DNA of 64,000 bases from Acidimicrobiales bacterium (GCA_025351385.1 JANXWA010000013.1:49752-113751); one strand, 5' to 3'; positions 26,933-37,469 are shown, counted from the first letter of the stretch. The notes: generated by a model from the letters alone, not told the origin. Made by a program: numbers and translations.

Positions 26933-29041
26933 CTACTCCTTGCCGAAGCTGTTGATCTCCTCGATCTCATCGAAGGTCAACTCACGCGGGACGTCGTGGC
27001 TGGCCATTTTCTCGCTCTGCACGTGGTGGCGGATGCTGTCGACCACCTCGGGATTGGCGAGCGTCGTGATGTCGCCGTAGTCAGAGAAGTTCGAGATGCT
27101 CGCAATCACTCGACGCATGATCTTGCCCGAGCGGGTCTTGGGCATGTCCGCGACAATCCAGACCTTCTTCGGACGCGCGATCTTGCCAATTTCACGCTCG
27201 ATGGCCTTGGCGACCTTGGCCTCGACGCCGTCCGGGTCGGAACCGGGTTTGAGCGAAACGTACATCTCGACCGCGCGGCCGCGTACGTCGTCGACGACCG
27301 GCACCGCGGCCGCCTCGGCGACTTCGGGCACCGTGAGGCAGGCCGATTCGAGCTCCTTCGTGCCAAGTCGGTGACCGGCGACGTTGATGACGTCGTCGAC
27401 CCGCCCGAGGATCCGGAAGTAGCCGTCGGCGGTCTTCACCGCGCCGTCGCCCGCGAAGTAGGGCCAGTCGTGCCAGTCCTTCGAGTCCTTGTCGCGGCAG
27501 TACTTCTCGTAGTAGACCGAAACGAACCGCTCAGGCTGGCCGTAGATCGTCTGGAGCGCCCCGGGCCACGGGTTGCGGATGCAGATGTTGCCCGCCCGCC
27601 CACTCCCCGAGTCAACCTCCTCGCCGTTCTCATCGAAGATCGCCGGGTACACGCCCAGCACGCCCGGGCCGCAGCTTCCCGGCTTCATCGCCATGAGTCC
27701 GGGCAACGTCGCGCCCATGAATCCACCGGTCTCGGTCTGCCACCAGGTGTCCACGATGACCGCCTCGTTCTTACCGACCGTCTCGTAGTACCAGCGCCAC
27801 ACCGCCGGCTCGATCGGCTCGCCGACTGTGGTCATGTGCTTGAAGTGGTAGTCATACTTCGCCGGCTCGTCGGGGCCGACCTTGCGCAGCATGCGGATCG
27901 TGGTCGGTGCGGTGTGAAAGATGTTCACGCCGAGCCGCTCGGCGATGCGCCACACCCGACCGGGATCGGGATACGTCGGCAGGCCCTCGTACATCACCGA
28001 GGTCGCCCCGAGCGCCAGCGGACCGTAGACAATGTAGGAGTGGCCGGTGATCCAACCGATGTCGGCCATGCACCAGTAGGTGTCCTCGGGGTGTATGTCC
28101 TGGTAGTACTTCGACGTCCCCGCCACGTAGGCGAGGTAGCCGCCAGTCGAGTGCTGGGCGCCCTTGGGTTTGCCCGTGGAGCCGCTCGTGTACATGATGA
28201 ACAGCGGGTCCTCGGCCCGCATCGACACCGGATCGACCAACTGGCCCCGGTAGTCCTTCAACACTTCGTCGACGAAGAAGTCGCGACCGTCGACCATCGG
28301 GCTCTGCGAAGCGAACTGGCCAGCGTGGCGACGCCAGACCAGTACCTTGGCAACCTCTTGACCCTCGGCCTCGGCCGTGATGACGGCCTCGTCGGCCTTC
28401 ATCTTGTGGTCGATGATCTCGCCGTTGCGGTAGTAACCGTCCATCGTGATCAGTACGGTGCTGCCCGAGTCGGCGATGCGCCCGCCGCAGGCTCCCCCGC
28501 TGAACCCGGCGAAGACCTCGGAGTGGATGACGCCCAGGCGCGCGCACGCGAGCATCGTGACGGGAAGCTCGGGGACCATCGGCATGTGCAAGGTCACGCG
28601 ATCGCCGGCCTTCAGCCCGCAGTCGTCGCGCAACAGGGCCGCGAACTCGTTGACCCGACGGTGAAGCTCCTGGTAGGTGATTGCCTGGGTGCTCTCGGAC
28701 TCGGGTTCGGGCACCCAGTGGATGGCGACCTTGTCGCGCGACGAGGCCAAGTGGCGGTCGACACAGTTGTACGACGCGTTCAGACGTCCACCGACGAACC
28801 ACTTCCAAAAGGGCGGGTTGCTCGAGTCGAGCGTCGTGTGCCAGTACTGATCCCACGTCAAGAGGTCGGCGTACTCGCGGAAGCACTCAGGGAAGTTCTC
28901 CTCCCTGAACCGCTCGAGGATCGCCGGGTCGGACGCGTACGCCTGACCAATGAACTTGGCCGAGGGGCTGAACACCTCCTCCTCGCGCCAGTGAACGGCG
29001 ATCTGGGCCTCCGAAACTACGTTGTCGCCGCTTTTGGACAT
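26933..29041 (-). CDS. acs: Acetyl-CoA synthetase
   Basis: LFIMYTSGSTGKPKGAQHSTGGYL, VDTWWQTETGGFM, GYFRILGRVDDVINVAGHRLGTKELE, RSGKIMRRVI. Confidence 0.95.
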   Translation of the reverse strand: MSKSGDNVVSEAQIAVHWREEEVFSPSAKFIGQAYASDPAILERFREENFPECFREYADLLTWDQYWHTTLDSSNPPFWKWFVGGRLNASYNCVDRHLASSRDKVAIHWVPEPESESTQAITYQELHRRVNEFAALLRDDCGLKAGDRVTLHMPMVPELPVTMLACARLGVIHSEVFAGFSGGACGGRIADSGSTVLITMDGYYRNGEIIDHKMKADEAVITAEAEGQEVAKVLVWRRHAGQFASQSPMVDGRDFFVDEVLKDYRGQLVDPVSMRAEDPLFIMYTSGSTGKPKGAQHSTGGYLAYVAGTSKYYQDIHPEDTYWCMADIGWITGHSYIVYGPLALGATSVMYEGLPTYPDPGRVWRIAERLGVNIFHTAPTTIRMLRKVGPDEPAKYDYHFKHMTTVGEPIEPAVWRWYYETVGKNEAVIVDTWWQTETGGFMGATLPGLMAMKPGSCGPGVLGVYPAIFDENGEEVDSGSGRAGNICIRNPWPGALQTIYGQPERFVSVYYEKYCRDKDSKDWHDWPYFAGDGAVKTADGYFRILGRVDDVINVAGHRLGTKELESACLTVPEVAEAAAVPVVDDVRGRAVEMYVSLKPGSDPDGVEAKVAKAIEREIGKIARPKKVWIVADMPKTRSGKIMRRVIASISNFSDYGDITTLANPEVVDSIRHHVQSEKMASHDVPRELTFDEIEEINSFGKE

Positions 29042-29385
29042 TCCTGAACCTTCCCTCGACTGCACGGCACGCGGGCAATCAGTCTGACAATATCAACTGC
29101 CTCGTCGACTCCAAAGGCTGGACTCGGCCTCCAGCGACCGATACTCTCCGTGCCACGGTCATGGAGGGACACGTCGAAGGCGTGCAGCGTCCGTTTCGCC
29201 ACTCGCAGTTCGTTCACCGAGATCGAGTGCGGTGCGTCGCTCAATTCGTGTCGATCACTAGTCGGAGACACTCGTGCACGGACCGTCGCCATCGACGTCG
29301 CCACAGGAAACGAGCTCTCACGCGGCCCGGTTCTCATCGGGGAGTGAGCCACTCTCTCGAGAAGACACGCACGAGCGCCCAGAAT

Positions 29386-29426
29386 GCCAACAGCGCCCGA
29401 GCCTTGTGGGCGGGGGCGCTGTTGGC
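29386..29426 (-). terminator. 13-bp perfect hairpin between trpA and acs, candidate terminator
   Basis: GCCAACAGCGCCC-15 nt loop-GGGCGCTGTTGGC, about 130 nt downstream of the trpA stop; no U tract. Confidence 0.45.
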
Positions 29427-29556
29427 GGTTGGGTCCGGTGGCATGCCACCAGTGGTCAGTAGGTTAGCCTCTCCGAACGACCGTTTGCGTCACCTTTCCG
29501 GGGATCCAATAAAGCGTCGGATCACTGCCGACCGGCGGTGGACCCACGCGCAGGAG

Positions 29557-30336
29557 TCACGCTCGCGGGCCGTCGATCGCCTCTCGGAACGACCGCACGA
29601 AGCCCTCCACCTCGCTCGCTCCCCCGCCATCCAGAATCACCTGGACGAGCGCCGATCCGACGATCACCCCGTCACTGACGAGGGCCGCCGCTCTGGCCTG
29701 GTCCGGGGTGCCGATGCCGATCCCGATGTAGGTGGGCACGGTCGATACGTCGCGCACCTGGCGCACCACACGCTCGCCGGCGCCTTCGCCAGACGATCCT
29801 CCGGTCACCGCCATGCGGGCCGACGCGTAGGCGAATCCCTCCGTCGCTGCGCCGATCAGTCGTATCCGGTCGGGCGGCGTCGAGGGGGCGACGAGGAAGA
29901 CCGTGGCGACGTCGTGGTCCCGGCAGGCGGCCCGCCAGCCGTCGGCCTCCTCGATCGTGAGATCGGGCACGATCGCCCCACTGATACCGCTGGCCTGGAG
30001 TTTGCCCGCCGAACGTTCGAGTCCGTAGTGCAAGAACACGTTGTAGTACGTCATTGCGACCAACGGCACCGACGTACTGAGACGTTCGAGATCGGCGCAG
30101 ATCGAATCGAGCGTCGTACCGGCCGCGAGGGCCCTCAACGCGGCCCCTTGGATGACGACGCCGTCCATCATCGGATCGGAGAAAGGGACGCCGATCTCGA
30201 CGGCGTCGGCGCCTGCGTGCACGGCCGCCTCCACGTGACGAGTCCAGTCCGGCGTCAGGCCTCCCATGAAGTACGGGACGAGGGCCTTGCGACCGGCGTC
30301 GCGCAACCCGCGGAGCTGGCTCTCGAGGCTCTTCAC
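29557..30336 (-). CDS. trpA: Tryptophan synthase alpha chain
   Basis: [63 protein letters not shown]. Confidence 0.95.
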   Translation of the reverse strand: MKSLESQLRGLRDAGRKALVPYFMGGLTPDWTRHVEAAVHAGADAVEIGVPFSDPMMDGVVIQGAALRALAAGTTLDSICADLERLSTSVPLVAMTYYNVFLHYGLERSAGKLQASGISGAIVPDLTIEEADGWRAACRDHDVATVFLVAPSTPPDRIRLIGAATEGFAYASARMAVTGGSSGEGAGERVVRQVRDVSTVPTYIGIGIGTPDQARAAALVSDGVIVGSALVQVILDGGGASEVEGFVRSFREAIDGPRA

Positions 30337-31517
30337 GACTCGCCACGCAGCATCGCGCGAACCTGGGCCACGTCCTTGTCACCCCGGCCCGAGAGGTTGA
30401 GCAGGACCGACGAGCCCTTGGGGATGCCGTGCCCCGCCTCGCGCGCGATCCAGGCGACGGCGTGGGCCGACTCCAGTGCGGGGATGATCCCCTCCATCTC
30501 GCTCAACAGCGCCAGCGCGTCCAGGACGTCCTCGTCGCCAATCGGGTGGTACTCGGCCCGGCCGATCTCGGCGAGGTGGGCGTGCTCGGGTCCGATACCC
30601 GGGTAGTCGAGACCGGCCGAGATTGAGTGGGCCTCCTCGATCTGGCCGAACTCGTCCTGGATCAGCAGTGACTGCATGCCGTGAAGAACGCCCGGCGACC
30701 CACCGGCGACCGCTGCGCCTCCGGCGGCCTCGATACCCACGAGACGGGCCGAGGAGTTGGCGAAGCCGGCGAAGATGCCCGCGGCGTTCGAGCCCCCGCC
30801 CACGCAGGCGACGACCAGGTCCGGCGGGTCAACGCCCAGGTCCCTCATCTGGCCGAGCGCCTCGCGCCCGATGATGCTCTGGAACTCGCGCACCATCCAT
30901 GGGAAGGGGTGCGGGCCCATGACCGAGCCGAGACAGTAGTGCGTGTCATCGACGCACGCGACCCACTCGCGCATCGCTTCGTTCACCGCATCCTTGAGAG
31001 TCCGGCTTCCGGCGGTGACCGGTACGACAGTGGCGCCGAGCAGTTCCATGCGAAATACGTTGAGGGACTGGCGCACGGTGTCGACCTCGCCCATGTACAC
31101 GGTGCACTCGAGGCCGAGGCGAGCGGCCGCCGTCGCAGTGGCGACGCCGTGCTGGCCGGCGCCGGTCTCGGCGATTACTCGGTGCTTGCCCATGCGCTGG
31201 GTCAACAGAGTCTGTCCAATGACGTTGTTGATCTTGTGGGACCCGGTGTGCGCGAGGTCTTCACGCTTGGCGTAGAGGTTGATGCCGAGCCTCTCCGAGA
31301 GCCGTTCGAGGTGGGTCACGGGCGTCGGTCGCCCCGCGAACTCGCGCAGCACTCGCTGGTACTCGTCAACGAAGGTGGGGTCGTTCCACGCCTCGACGAA
31401 GGCACTCTCCAGCTCCAGGCAGGCCGGCATCAGGGCTTCGGGGACGAAGCGGCCTCCGAAGTTCCCGAATCGACCCCGCGAGTCGGGCGACGACATGAAG
31501 TCCTGCGGTGCGCTCAC
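30333..31517 (-). CDS. trpB: Tryptophan synthase beta chain
   Basis: [63 protein letters not shown]. Confidence 0.97.
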   Translation of the reverse strand: MSAPQDFMSSPDSRGRFGNFGGRFVPEALMPACLELESAFVEAWNDPTFVDEYQRVLREFAGRPTPVTHLERLSERLGINLYAKREDLAHTGSHKINNVIGQTLLTQRMGKHRVIAETGAGQHGVATATAAARLGLECTVYMGEVDTVRQSLNVFRMELLGATVVPVTAGSRTLKDAVNEAMREWVACVDDTHYCLGSVMGPHPFPWMVREFQSIIGREALGQMRDLGVDPPDLVVACVGGGSNAAGIFAGFANSSARLVGIEAAGGAAVAGGSPGVLHGMQSLLIQDEFGQIEEAHSISAGLDYPGIGPEHAHLAEIGRAEYHPIGDEDVLDALALLSEMEGIIPALESAHAVAWIAREAGHGIPKGSSVLLNLSGRGDKDVAQVRAMLRGES

Positions 31518-32155
31518 GAGACAGTCCCTTCCTCCAGCGCGCGGCGCGCGTTCTCGACGAATTGTCTCACCAGCGTAGGGTCCTTCACGCCGGCCGTCGA
31601 TTCGACTCCGCTCGCGACATCGACGCCCCAGGCGCCGGTGCGCCGCACCGCGTCGGCCACGTTCGATGGCGCGAGTCCCCCGGCGGCGATCACGGGAACC
31701 CGGAAAGACCGCTCAGCGAGTCGTTCCCACGAGTGGGTCCGACCGCTTCCGGGGGTCGGACCATCAATGAGGACCGCGTCGACCAACGAGTCGTCGAAGT
31801 CGAGGAAGTCGTCGCCGTCGATCGCCAGCGCCCTCACGACCAGTCGTCCGCTCGAACGAAGTCCCTCGAGTAATGTCGCGCTCAGCGGTCCGTGGACTTG
31901 GACGACGTCGACGTCCAGGGCGTTCGCGGCCCCGAGGATGAAGGCGTCGTCGCGACCCCGAAAGACCGCGGAGACGAGGACTCGACCGCGGGCCGCGTCA
32001 ACCAGGACCTTCGCCGCCTCGACCGACACCTGGCGTGGTGACTCGGCCAGGATCAGCCCCAAGCCGTCAGCGCCGGCGGCGACGACAACCTCGACGTCGG
32101 AGAGCGTCGTGACCCCACAGATCTTGACGTACGTCGAGCCGGTGAACTCAGCCAC
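31514..32155 (-). CDS. trpF: Phosphoribosylanthranilate isomerase
   Basis: [69 protein letters not shown]. Confidence 0.93.
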   Translation of the reverse strand: MAEFTGSTYVKICGVTTLSDVEVVVAAGADGLGLILAESPRQVSVEAAKVLVDAARGRVLVSAVFRGRDDAFILGAANALDVDVVQVHGPLSATLLEGLRSSGRLVVRALAIDGDDFLDFDDSLVDAVLIDGPTPGSGRTHSWERLAERSFRVPVIAAGGLAPSNVADAVRRTGAWGVDVASGVESTAGVKDPTLVRQFVENARRALEEGTVS

Positions 32156-32945
32156 GTCCGACCCACGGGACCGAGGCGAAGCTGCGCACCATCTCTTCGA
32201 CCGCACTGGAGGTCACGAAGACCTCGCCGACCAATACGGCGTCAAAGCCAACGGACGCGGCGCGGCGCACGTCGCTGACCGAGCCGAGGCCGGACTCGCA
32301 GACGGTCACCGTCGTGACGGGCAGGGCGTCGATGACCGACGCGGCGTGCGTGGGGTCGACTTCGAAGGTGACCAGGTTGCGCTGGTTGATCCCGATCAGG
32401 CGCGCCCCGGCGTCGACGGCCCGCGCGGCCTCCTTTCGATCGTGCACCTCGACCAGGGCTTCGAGGCCGCAGGTCTCGGACAGCGCGAGCAGGTCTCGCA
32501 GCTCGTCGTCGCCGAGGGCAGCCACGATGAGCAGTACGGTGCTCGCTCCCATGTCCGCCGTGTCCAACACGTCGTTCGGGCTTACCGTGAAGTCCTTTCG
32601 CAGCAGGGGCAGGCTCACGGCGTGCGCTACCTCGACGAGGTCCCCGACGGATCCGGAGAAACTGTCCTCCTCGGTCAGGACCGAGACGGCGGTCGCACCA
32701 CCGTTGGCGTAGGCAGTCGCCATCTCGGAGGCCTTCAGATACTCGTTGAGCCATCCACGGCTGGGCGAACGGCGCTTCACCTCGGCAATAACCTTCACGT
32801 GGGGGTTGGTGCGATCGACGAGCGCATCGAAGAACGAGGGACCGTCGTAGTGCACGTGGGCGACCCGCTCGCGCCACTCGCGGCGGTCGAGGGCGGCACG
32901 GCGACGATGACGTGCAAGGATCTCGTCGAGGTACGTCGCCGCCAT
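32148..32945 (-). CDS. trpC: Indole-3-glycerol phosphate synthase
   Basis: VIAEVKRRSPSRGWLNE, SVLTEEDSFSGSVGDL, LLRKDFTV, IGINQRNLVTFEVD. Confidence 0.95.
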   Translation of the reverse strand: MAATYLDEILARHRRRAALDRREWRERVAHVHYDGPSFFDALVDRTNPHVKVIAEVKRRSPSRGWLNEYLKASEMATAYANGGATAVSVLTEEDSFSGSVGDLVEVAHAVSLPLLRKDFTVSPNDVLDTADMGASTVLLIVAALGDDELRDLLALSETCGLEALVEVHDRKEAARAVDAGARLIGINQRNLVTFEVDPTHAASVIDALPVTTVTVCESGLGSVSDVRRAASVGFDAVLVGEVFVTSSAVEEMVRSFASVPWVGRG

Positions 32946-33027
32946 CTCCGAATCGTAGTTGTGCCAAGAAGTGCCCGATTCGCGACTAACTTGTCCCTAT
33001 GTCAAGGCCCGTCATGCGACGTCACCC

Positions 33028-34047
33028 GTGACCGGCTCGTTCTCGAGCGACGTCCTCGATCCCCTCGTCCACGGCACGGACCTGGAACGGGGCGCCGCGC
33101 GTGACGCACTCACCGCCATCCTCGAGGGCCGCGTCGAAGGAGTATTGATCGCGAGCTTCCTGACGGCGCTCACCGCCAAGGGCGAGACCGCCGACGAGAT
33201 GACGGGATTCATCGATGCCATGATGTCCACCGCCACGACCTTCGACGTTGGTCCCGACGCGATCGACATCGTGGGAACCGGCGGCGATCGCCTGCACACG
33301 GTGAACATCTCGACGATGGCGTCGCTGGCCGTCGCGGGGTGCGGCGTGCCCGTGGCGAAGCACGGCAACCGCGCCGCTTCGTCGTCGGTCGGCTCGGCCG
33401 ATGTCCTCGAGGCCCTCGGCGTGCGACTCGACTCCCCCGAGGAGGTCGTGCGCAACTGCGTCGTGGGAGCTGGCATCGGGTTCCTCTTCGCGCCGACGTT
33501 CCATCACGCCCTGGGCTATCTGACGCCGATCCGACGGGCGTTGGGCTTCCGGACGATCTTCAACGTCCTCGGACCACTCGCCAATCCCGCCCTGGTGCGC
33601 CGATCGCTCATCGGCGTCGCCCAGGCGCCACTGCTCGACCACATGGCGTGGGTACTCGTCGCACGGGGCATCGACTACGCGATCTTGGTGAGCGCCGACG
33701 ACGGCCTCGACGAGCTGTCCCTCGGTACACCCTCGACGTTGCACATCATCACACCCCTCGGCTCCAAGGTCCAGCGAATGGACGCACCGGCGGAACTGGG
33801 CCTGCACCACCACGTCGAGAGCATCCGCGGGGGCGACACGGCGTACAACGTGCACGTGGTACGTGACTTTCTCCAAGGGCGTCAGGGACCAGTGTTCGAC
33901 GTGGCGTGCGCCAACGCCGCACTGGCGCTCATGGTGGCCGGGCGGGCGACGTCGCTCGCCCAGGGATTCGCGCTGGCCTCGCAGAGCGTGGTCGACGGGC
34001 GCGCCGCGACGGCGCTCGATCGACTGGTCGAGATCTCGAACGCCTAG
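33028..34047 (+). CDS. trpD: Anthranilate phosphoribosyltransferase (start uncertain)
   Basis: DIVGTGGDRLHTVNISTMASLAVAGCGVPVAKHGNRAASSSVGSADVLEALGV; RTIFNVLGPLANPA. Confidence 0.95.
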   Translation: MTGSFSSDVLDPLVHGTDLERGAARDALTAILEGRVEGVLIASFLTALTAKGETADEMTGFIDAMMSTATTFDVGPDAIDIVGTGGDRLHTVNISTMASLAVAGCGVPVAKHGNRAASSSVGSADVLEALGVRLDSPEEVVRNCVVGAGIGFLFAPTFHHALGYLTPIRRALGFRTIFNVLGPLANPALVRRSLIGVAQAPLLDHMAWVLVARGIDYAILVSADDGLDELSLGTPSTLHIITPLGSKVQRMDAPAELGLHHHVESIRGGDTAYNVHVVRDFLQGRQGPVFDVACANAALALMVAGRATSLAQGFALASQSVVDGRAATALDRLVEISNA

Positions 34048-34559
34048 AGAGTTCGCAGGTCTCTCTTGTACCGTCGGGCGTTGCTGACGTAGAGCGCCGC
34101 ACCCATCGCGATCTCGTCGACACTGCTCGCGTCAAGCCTGATCGTCGCGGGGACCCCGACCGCTAAGGCGTTCTCGGGCACGTCGGTGCGGTTGCGCACG
34201 ACGGCGCCCGCGGCCACAGTCGCGCCACTGCGGACGTTCGCCTGGTGCAGCACCACCGACCCGCTGCCGATGAGCGCCCGATCGTGAACGACGCATCCCT
34301 CCAGGTGAGCGAGGTGCCCGACCACGCAGTCGTCGCCGACGACGGTCGGGTAGTCGGCGACGGCGTGGACCACGGCCCCGTCCTGGATCGAGGTCCGCTC
34401 GCCGATGAGAATCGTCCCGTAGTCCCCGCGCAGGACGGCGCCCGGCCACACCGAGGAGTCAGCTCCGATGCGCACATCGCCGATTACGACCGCGTCGGGG
34501 TGCACGAAGGCGTCCGGATGAATCGCGGGCGTCCGGTCCCCGAGGGCGTAGATGGGCAT
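34044..34559 (-). CDS. Gamma-carbonic anhydrase family protein
   Basis: Left-handed beta-helix hexapeptides: VIGDVRIGADSSVWPGAVLRGDYGTILIGERTSIQDGAVVHA...VVGHLAHLEGCVVHDRALIGSG. Confidence 0.9.
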   Translation of the reverse strand: MPIYALGDRTPAIHPDAFVHPDAVVIGDVRIGADSSVWPGAVLRGDYGTILIGERTSIQDGAVVHAVADYPTVVGDDCVVGHLAHLEGCVVHDRALIGSGSVVLHQANVRSGATVAAGAVVRNRTDVPENALAVGVPATIRLDASSVDEIAMGAALYVSNARRYKRDLRTL

Positions 34560-34569
34560 GGCCGACCTC

Positions 34570-34752
34570 CTAGTGGCTAAGCCACGAAACTAACTGATAG
34601 ACGCGCCACACCAGGTAGATGATCGTCGCGACGATGAAGAAGCGCCACAGCCACGGCATCGGCTCGCGCTCCGGCGCCGTGACGTCGGCGCCGCAGATCT
34701 CACAGGTGTCGCCTTCGACCGGGCGGTCGCAGTGCTCGCACCACTGGGCCAC
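34570..34752 (-). CDS. Small zinc-ribbon plus TM protein
   Basis: MAQWCEHCDRPVEGDTCEICGADV (paired CxxC) then TM segment RFFIVATIIYLVWRVYQLVSW. Confidence 0.65.
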   Translation of the reverse strand: MAQWCEHCDRPVEGDTCEICGADVTAPEREPMPWLWRFFIVATIIYLVWRVYQLVSWLSH

Positions 34753-36047
34753 TATTCGACCCGAACGCGCACGCGAAGTGGTGACGATCCGAGCTCGAAG
34801 CGCTCGCGCAGCGATCTCTCGACGTAGCGCAGGTAGGTGGTCGGCAGACGTCCGGCGACGAACAGCGTGAACGTCGGCGGCTCGGTGGCTCCCTGCACCG
34901 CGTAGCGGATTTTGCCCGTGGGCGCGGGCTGCTTCATCTGCAGGTCGCGGATCGCACGATTGAGCGCCCCCGTCGGCACTCGCTTCCCGTAGTCCGCGGC
35001 GGCGACCGACAGGGCCGGCAGGATGCGGTGCACCCCCTTGCCCGACGTCGCCGTGGTCTTCATGACCGGCGCGTCACCGAGGAAGGCGAGCTTCTCACCC
35101 ACAGTGGCCAGCACGTTATCGCGCTCCTCGACCGCCACCAGCTCCCACTTGTTCAAGACGACGAGCGACGGGCATCCGGCCGCCGAGATCCTCTCGGCGA
35201 GTCGTTGGTCCTGACCGGTCGCTCCAACGGTCGAGTCGATCACCAGGATCGCGATGTCCGAACGGTCGAGGGCGTCGAGGGCGCGGAGCACGGCGTAGGT
35301 CTCGAGTCCGGCCTCGGTCTTGGCCCGTCGGCGCATGCCGGCCGTGTCGATGAAGCGGATAAGGCCGACGTCGGTCTGGACCAAGGTATCGATCGCGTCA
35401 CGGGTCGTGCCAGGCATGTCATGCACGACCGAGCGCTCCTCGCCGATCAGCTGATTGAAGAGGGTGGACTTACCGACGTTGGGCCGTCCCACGATCGCGA
35501 CACGCAGCGCTCCGTCGTCATCGGCCTCAGCGGCCTCTTCGACCTCGCGGGCCTCGCCGAGCTGGTTGACGATGAAGTCGAGCAGGTCACCCGAGCCTCG
35601 ACCGTGCTGGGCGCTGACAGTATGAGGGTCCCCGGCGCCAAGACTGAGGAACTCCCAGCTGCTCGCCTCGTGCTGGGCGTCGTCGACCTTGTTCACGACG
35701 AGCACCACCGGTCGGCCGCTGCGCAACGCCCAGCGGGCCGCGTGGGTGTCCTCGTCCACCATGCCGGTCGTCACGTCCACCACGAGCAGCACCAGGTCGG
35801 CGCCGGCTAGGGCGGCCTCGGCCTGCTGGGAGACCTTGGCCTCGAGGGTGTCGCCCGCCTCGAGCCATCCACCCGTGTCCACGACGTCGAAGGTCAGACC
35901 CCGCCACTCGACCTCGACGGCCTTTCGGTCGCGAGTGACGCCACGGTGCTCTTCGACAACGGCGACGCGCTTGCCCGCGAGGCGATTGACCAGTGAGCTC
36001 TTGCCGACGTTGGGCCGTCCCACGATGACGACCTGGGGCCTGTTCAT
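34752..36047 (-). CDS. der: Ribosome-associated GTPase Der (EngA)
   Basis: Two GTPase domains: VVIVGRPNVGKSSLVNRL and VAIVGRPNVGKSTLFNQL; C-terminal KH-like domain. Confidence 0.96.
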   Translation of the reverse strand: MNRPQVVIVGRPNVGKSSLVNRLAGKRVAVVEEHRGVTRDRKAVEVEWRGLTFDVVDTGGWLEAGDTLEAKVSQQAEAALAGADLVLLVVDVTTGMVDEDTHAARWALRSGRPVVLVVNKVDDAQHEASSWEFLSLGAGDPHTVSAQHGRGSGDLLDFIVNQLGEAREVEEAAEADDDGALRVAIVGRPNVGKSTLFNQLIGEERSVVHDMPGTTRDAIDTLVQTDVGLIRFIDTAGMRRRAKTEAGLETYAVLRALDALDRSDIAILVIDSTVGATGQDQRLAERISAAGCPSLVVLNKWELVAVEERDNVLATVGEKLAFLGDAPVMKTTATSGKGVHRILPALSVAAADYGKRVPTGALNRAIRDLQMKQPAPTGKIRYAVQGATEPPTFTLFVAGRLPTTYLRYVERSLRERFELGSSPLRVRVRVE

Positions 36048-37420
36048 GACGTCACCAGTCCCCGGGAACGCACCGATTCGAGAGCCGACCGCAGATCGTG
36101 GCCGGTCGTGCGGACGGTGACCACGGGACGAGGGAGGTCGTCGAGCGTCAGTCCGTCTAGGAAGCGACCTTCCGAGAGGCAGACGTCGGGCAGCAGACAG
36201 AGCGTCGACGACGGTATGTCTGCGAGTGCGGTGATGAGGTCCTGTCCCGTCAAGAGCCCCGCGACCTTGATGTTGCCCCCGAAGTAGGTGTTCGCGACCG
36301 CCAGCACCCCGACGTCGACGAAGCCCTCGCCGTCGAAGAGGTCGCGCAGGATGGGCGCCGCGTACTCGCCGGTCACGACCAGTACGCCATCGCCCTCGAG
36401 AAGTGGCGCCACCTCCCCGCGCGGTGCGCGGTAGCCGATCGCCGGCGCGCCGTCGACCGACTGGAAGAAGCCGGTGCCCAACTTGTCCATCACCGTCGAG
36501 TCGATGAAGCTCTGCACGAAGGCCGCCACCATCCCGATCCCGTTCTCTGCCTGGTCGAGGCTCTCGAACTGCGTCGCTGAGGGCGGTGTCGCCCCCGCGA
36601 CGAGGTAGAACTCGTCGCTGGCGAAGACCGAAACCCGTCCCAGGAGGTCTCGGGTGAGCCCCTGGAACCGCTCAGCGAGAGCGATGACCTGACGGGCCTC
36701 CTCGGCGCTGTGGGACCTCATGGTCGCCTCGAGCGAGAAGGCACTGACCCCGACCGGCACCAGGGCCACCGAGGCCAGTTCGGGATAGAGCGAGACCATG
36801 TCGTGCAACGTGCGCTCGAGGTGGGGGCCGTCGTTGACGCCCGGACAGACGACGACCTGGGCGTGAACCTCGATGCCGGCGCGCAGCAGCTCCATCAGCC
36901 AGCGCAGACTGGTGGCCCCACGGGGGTTGCGCAGCATCTCGGCGCGCAACTCGGGGTCCGTCGTGTGGATCGAGACGTACAGGGGCGAGAGCTTCTCGTC
37001 GATCACGCGTTCGAGGTCGAACTCGGTGAAGCGTGTCAGAGTCGTGTAGTTGCCGTAGAGGAACGAGAGACGAAAGTCATCGTCCTTCACGTAGAGCGAG
37101 CGACGCATGCCCTTGGGGAGCTGGTAGATGAAGCAGAACGAGCAGTGATTGTCGCACGTGCGGATGCGGTCGAAGACGGCCGAGTCGATGCCGAGCCCGA
37201 GGGGCTGGCCCTCGCGCTTGGCGATAGTCACCTTGCGCGCCAGCGACTGGCCCTCGCGCAGCACCACGAGCGTGACCCGCTCGCCGTCGATGAGCTGCTG
37301 GTACTCAATGATGTCGGTCGGCTCCTTGCCGTTGACGCTTACCAGCACGTCGCCCACGACCAGGTCCGCCGTCGAGGCCGGCGAATCAGCGGAGATTGAG
37401 GAGATTCGAGCGCCCGACAC
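36044..37420 (-). CDS. DUF512 protein: PDZ-like N-terminus plus radical SAM-like domain
   Basis: PDZ-like ADLVVGDVLVSVNGKEPTDIIEY; CDNHCSFCFIYQLPKGMRRSLYVKDDDFRLSFLYGNYTTLTRF; ATGA overlap with der. Confidence 0.9.
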   Translation of the reverse strand: MSGARISSISADSPASTADLVVGDVLVSVNGKEPTDIIEYQQLIDGERVTLVVLREGQSLARKVTIAKREGQPLGLGIDSAVFDRIRTCDNHCSFCFIYQLPKGMRRSLYVKDDDFRLSFLYGNYTTLTRFTEFDLERVIDEKLSPLYVSIHTTDPELRAEMLRNPRGATSLRWLMELLRAGIEVHAQVVVCPGVNDGPHLERTLHDMVSLYPELASVALVPVGVSAFSLEATMRSHSAEEARQVIALAERFQGLTRDLLGRVSVFASDEFYLVAGATPPSATQFESLDQAENGIGMVAAFVQSFIDSTVMDKLGTGFFQSVDGAPAIGYRAPRGEVAPLLEGDGVLVVTGEYAAPILRDLFDGEGFVDVGVLAVANTYFGGNIKVAGLLTGQDLITALADIPSSTLCLLPDVCLSEGRFLDGLTLDDLPRPVVTVRTTGHDLRSALESVRSRGLVTS

Positions 37421-37424
37421 CCCA

Positions 37425-37464
37425 CCAGCCTAGGAGTTGTCGGCAATGTCGGTAACTAGGCTGG
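37425..37464. promoter_or_regulatory. 9-bp inverted repeat in the DUF512/ispH divergent region
   Basis: CCAGCCTAG - 22 nt - CTAGGCTGG between divergent starts. Confidence 0.4.
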
Positions 37465-37469
37465 ACGAC

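Noticed and set aside
26513-29047. 844-aa plus-strand ORF
   Set aside because: Shadow of acs, biased composition
29017-29352. 111-aa minus-strand ORF upstream of acs
   Set aside because: No recognisable motifs; overlaps the acs start region and has weak coding character
30681-33104. 807-aa plus-strand ORF
   Set aside because: Shadow across trpB, trpF and trpC
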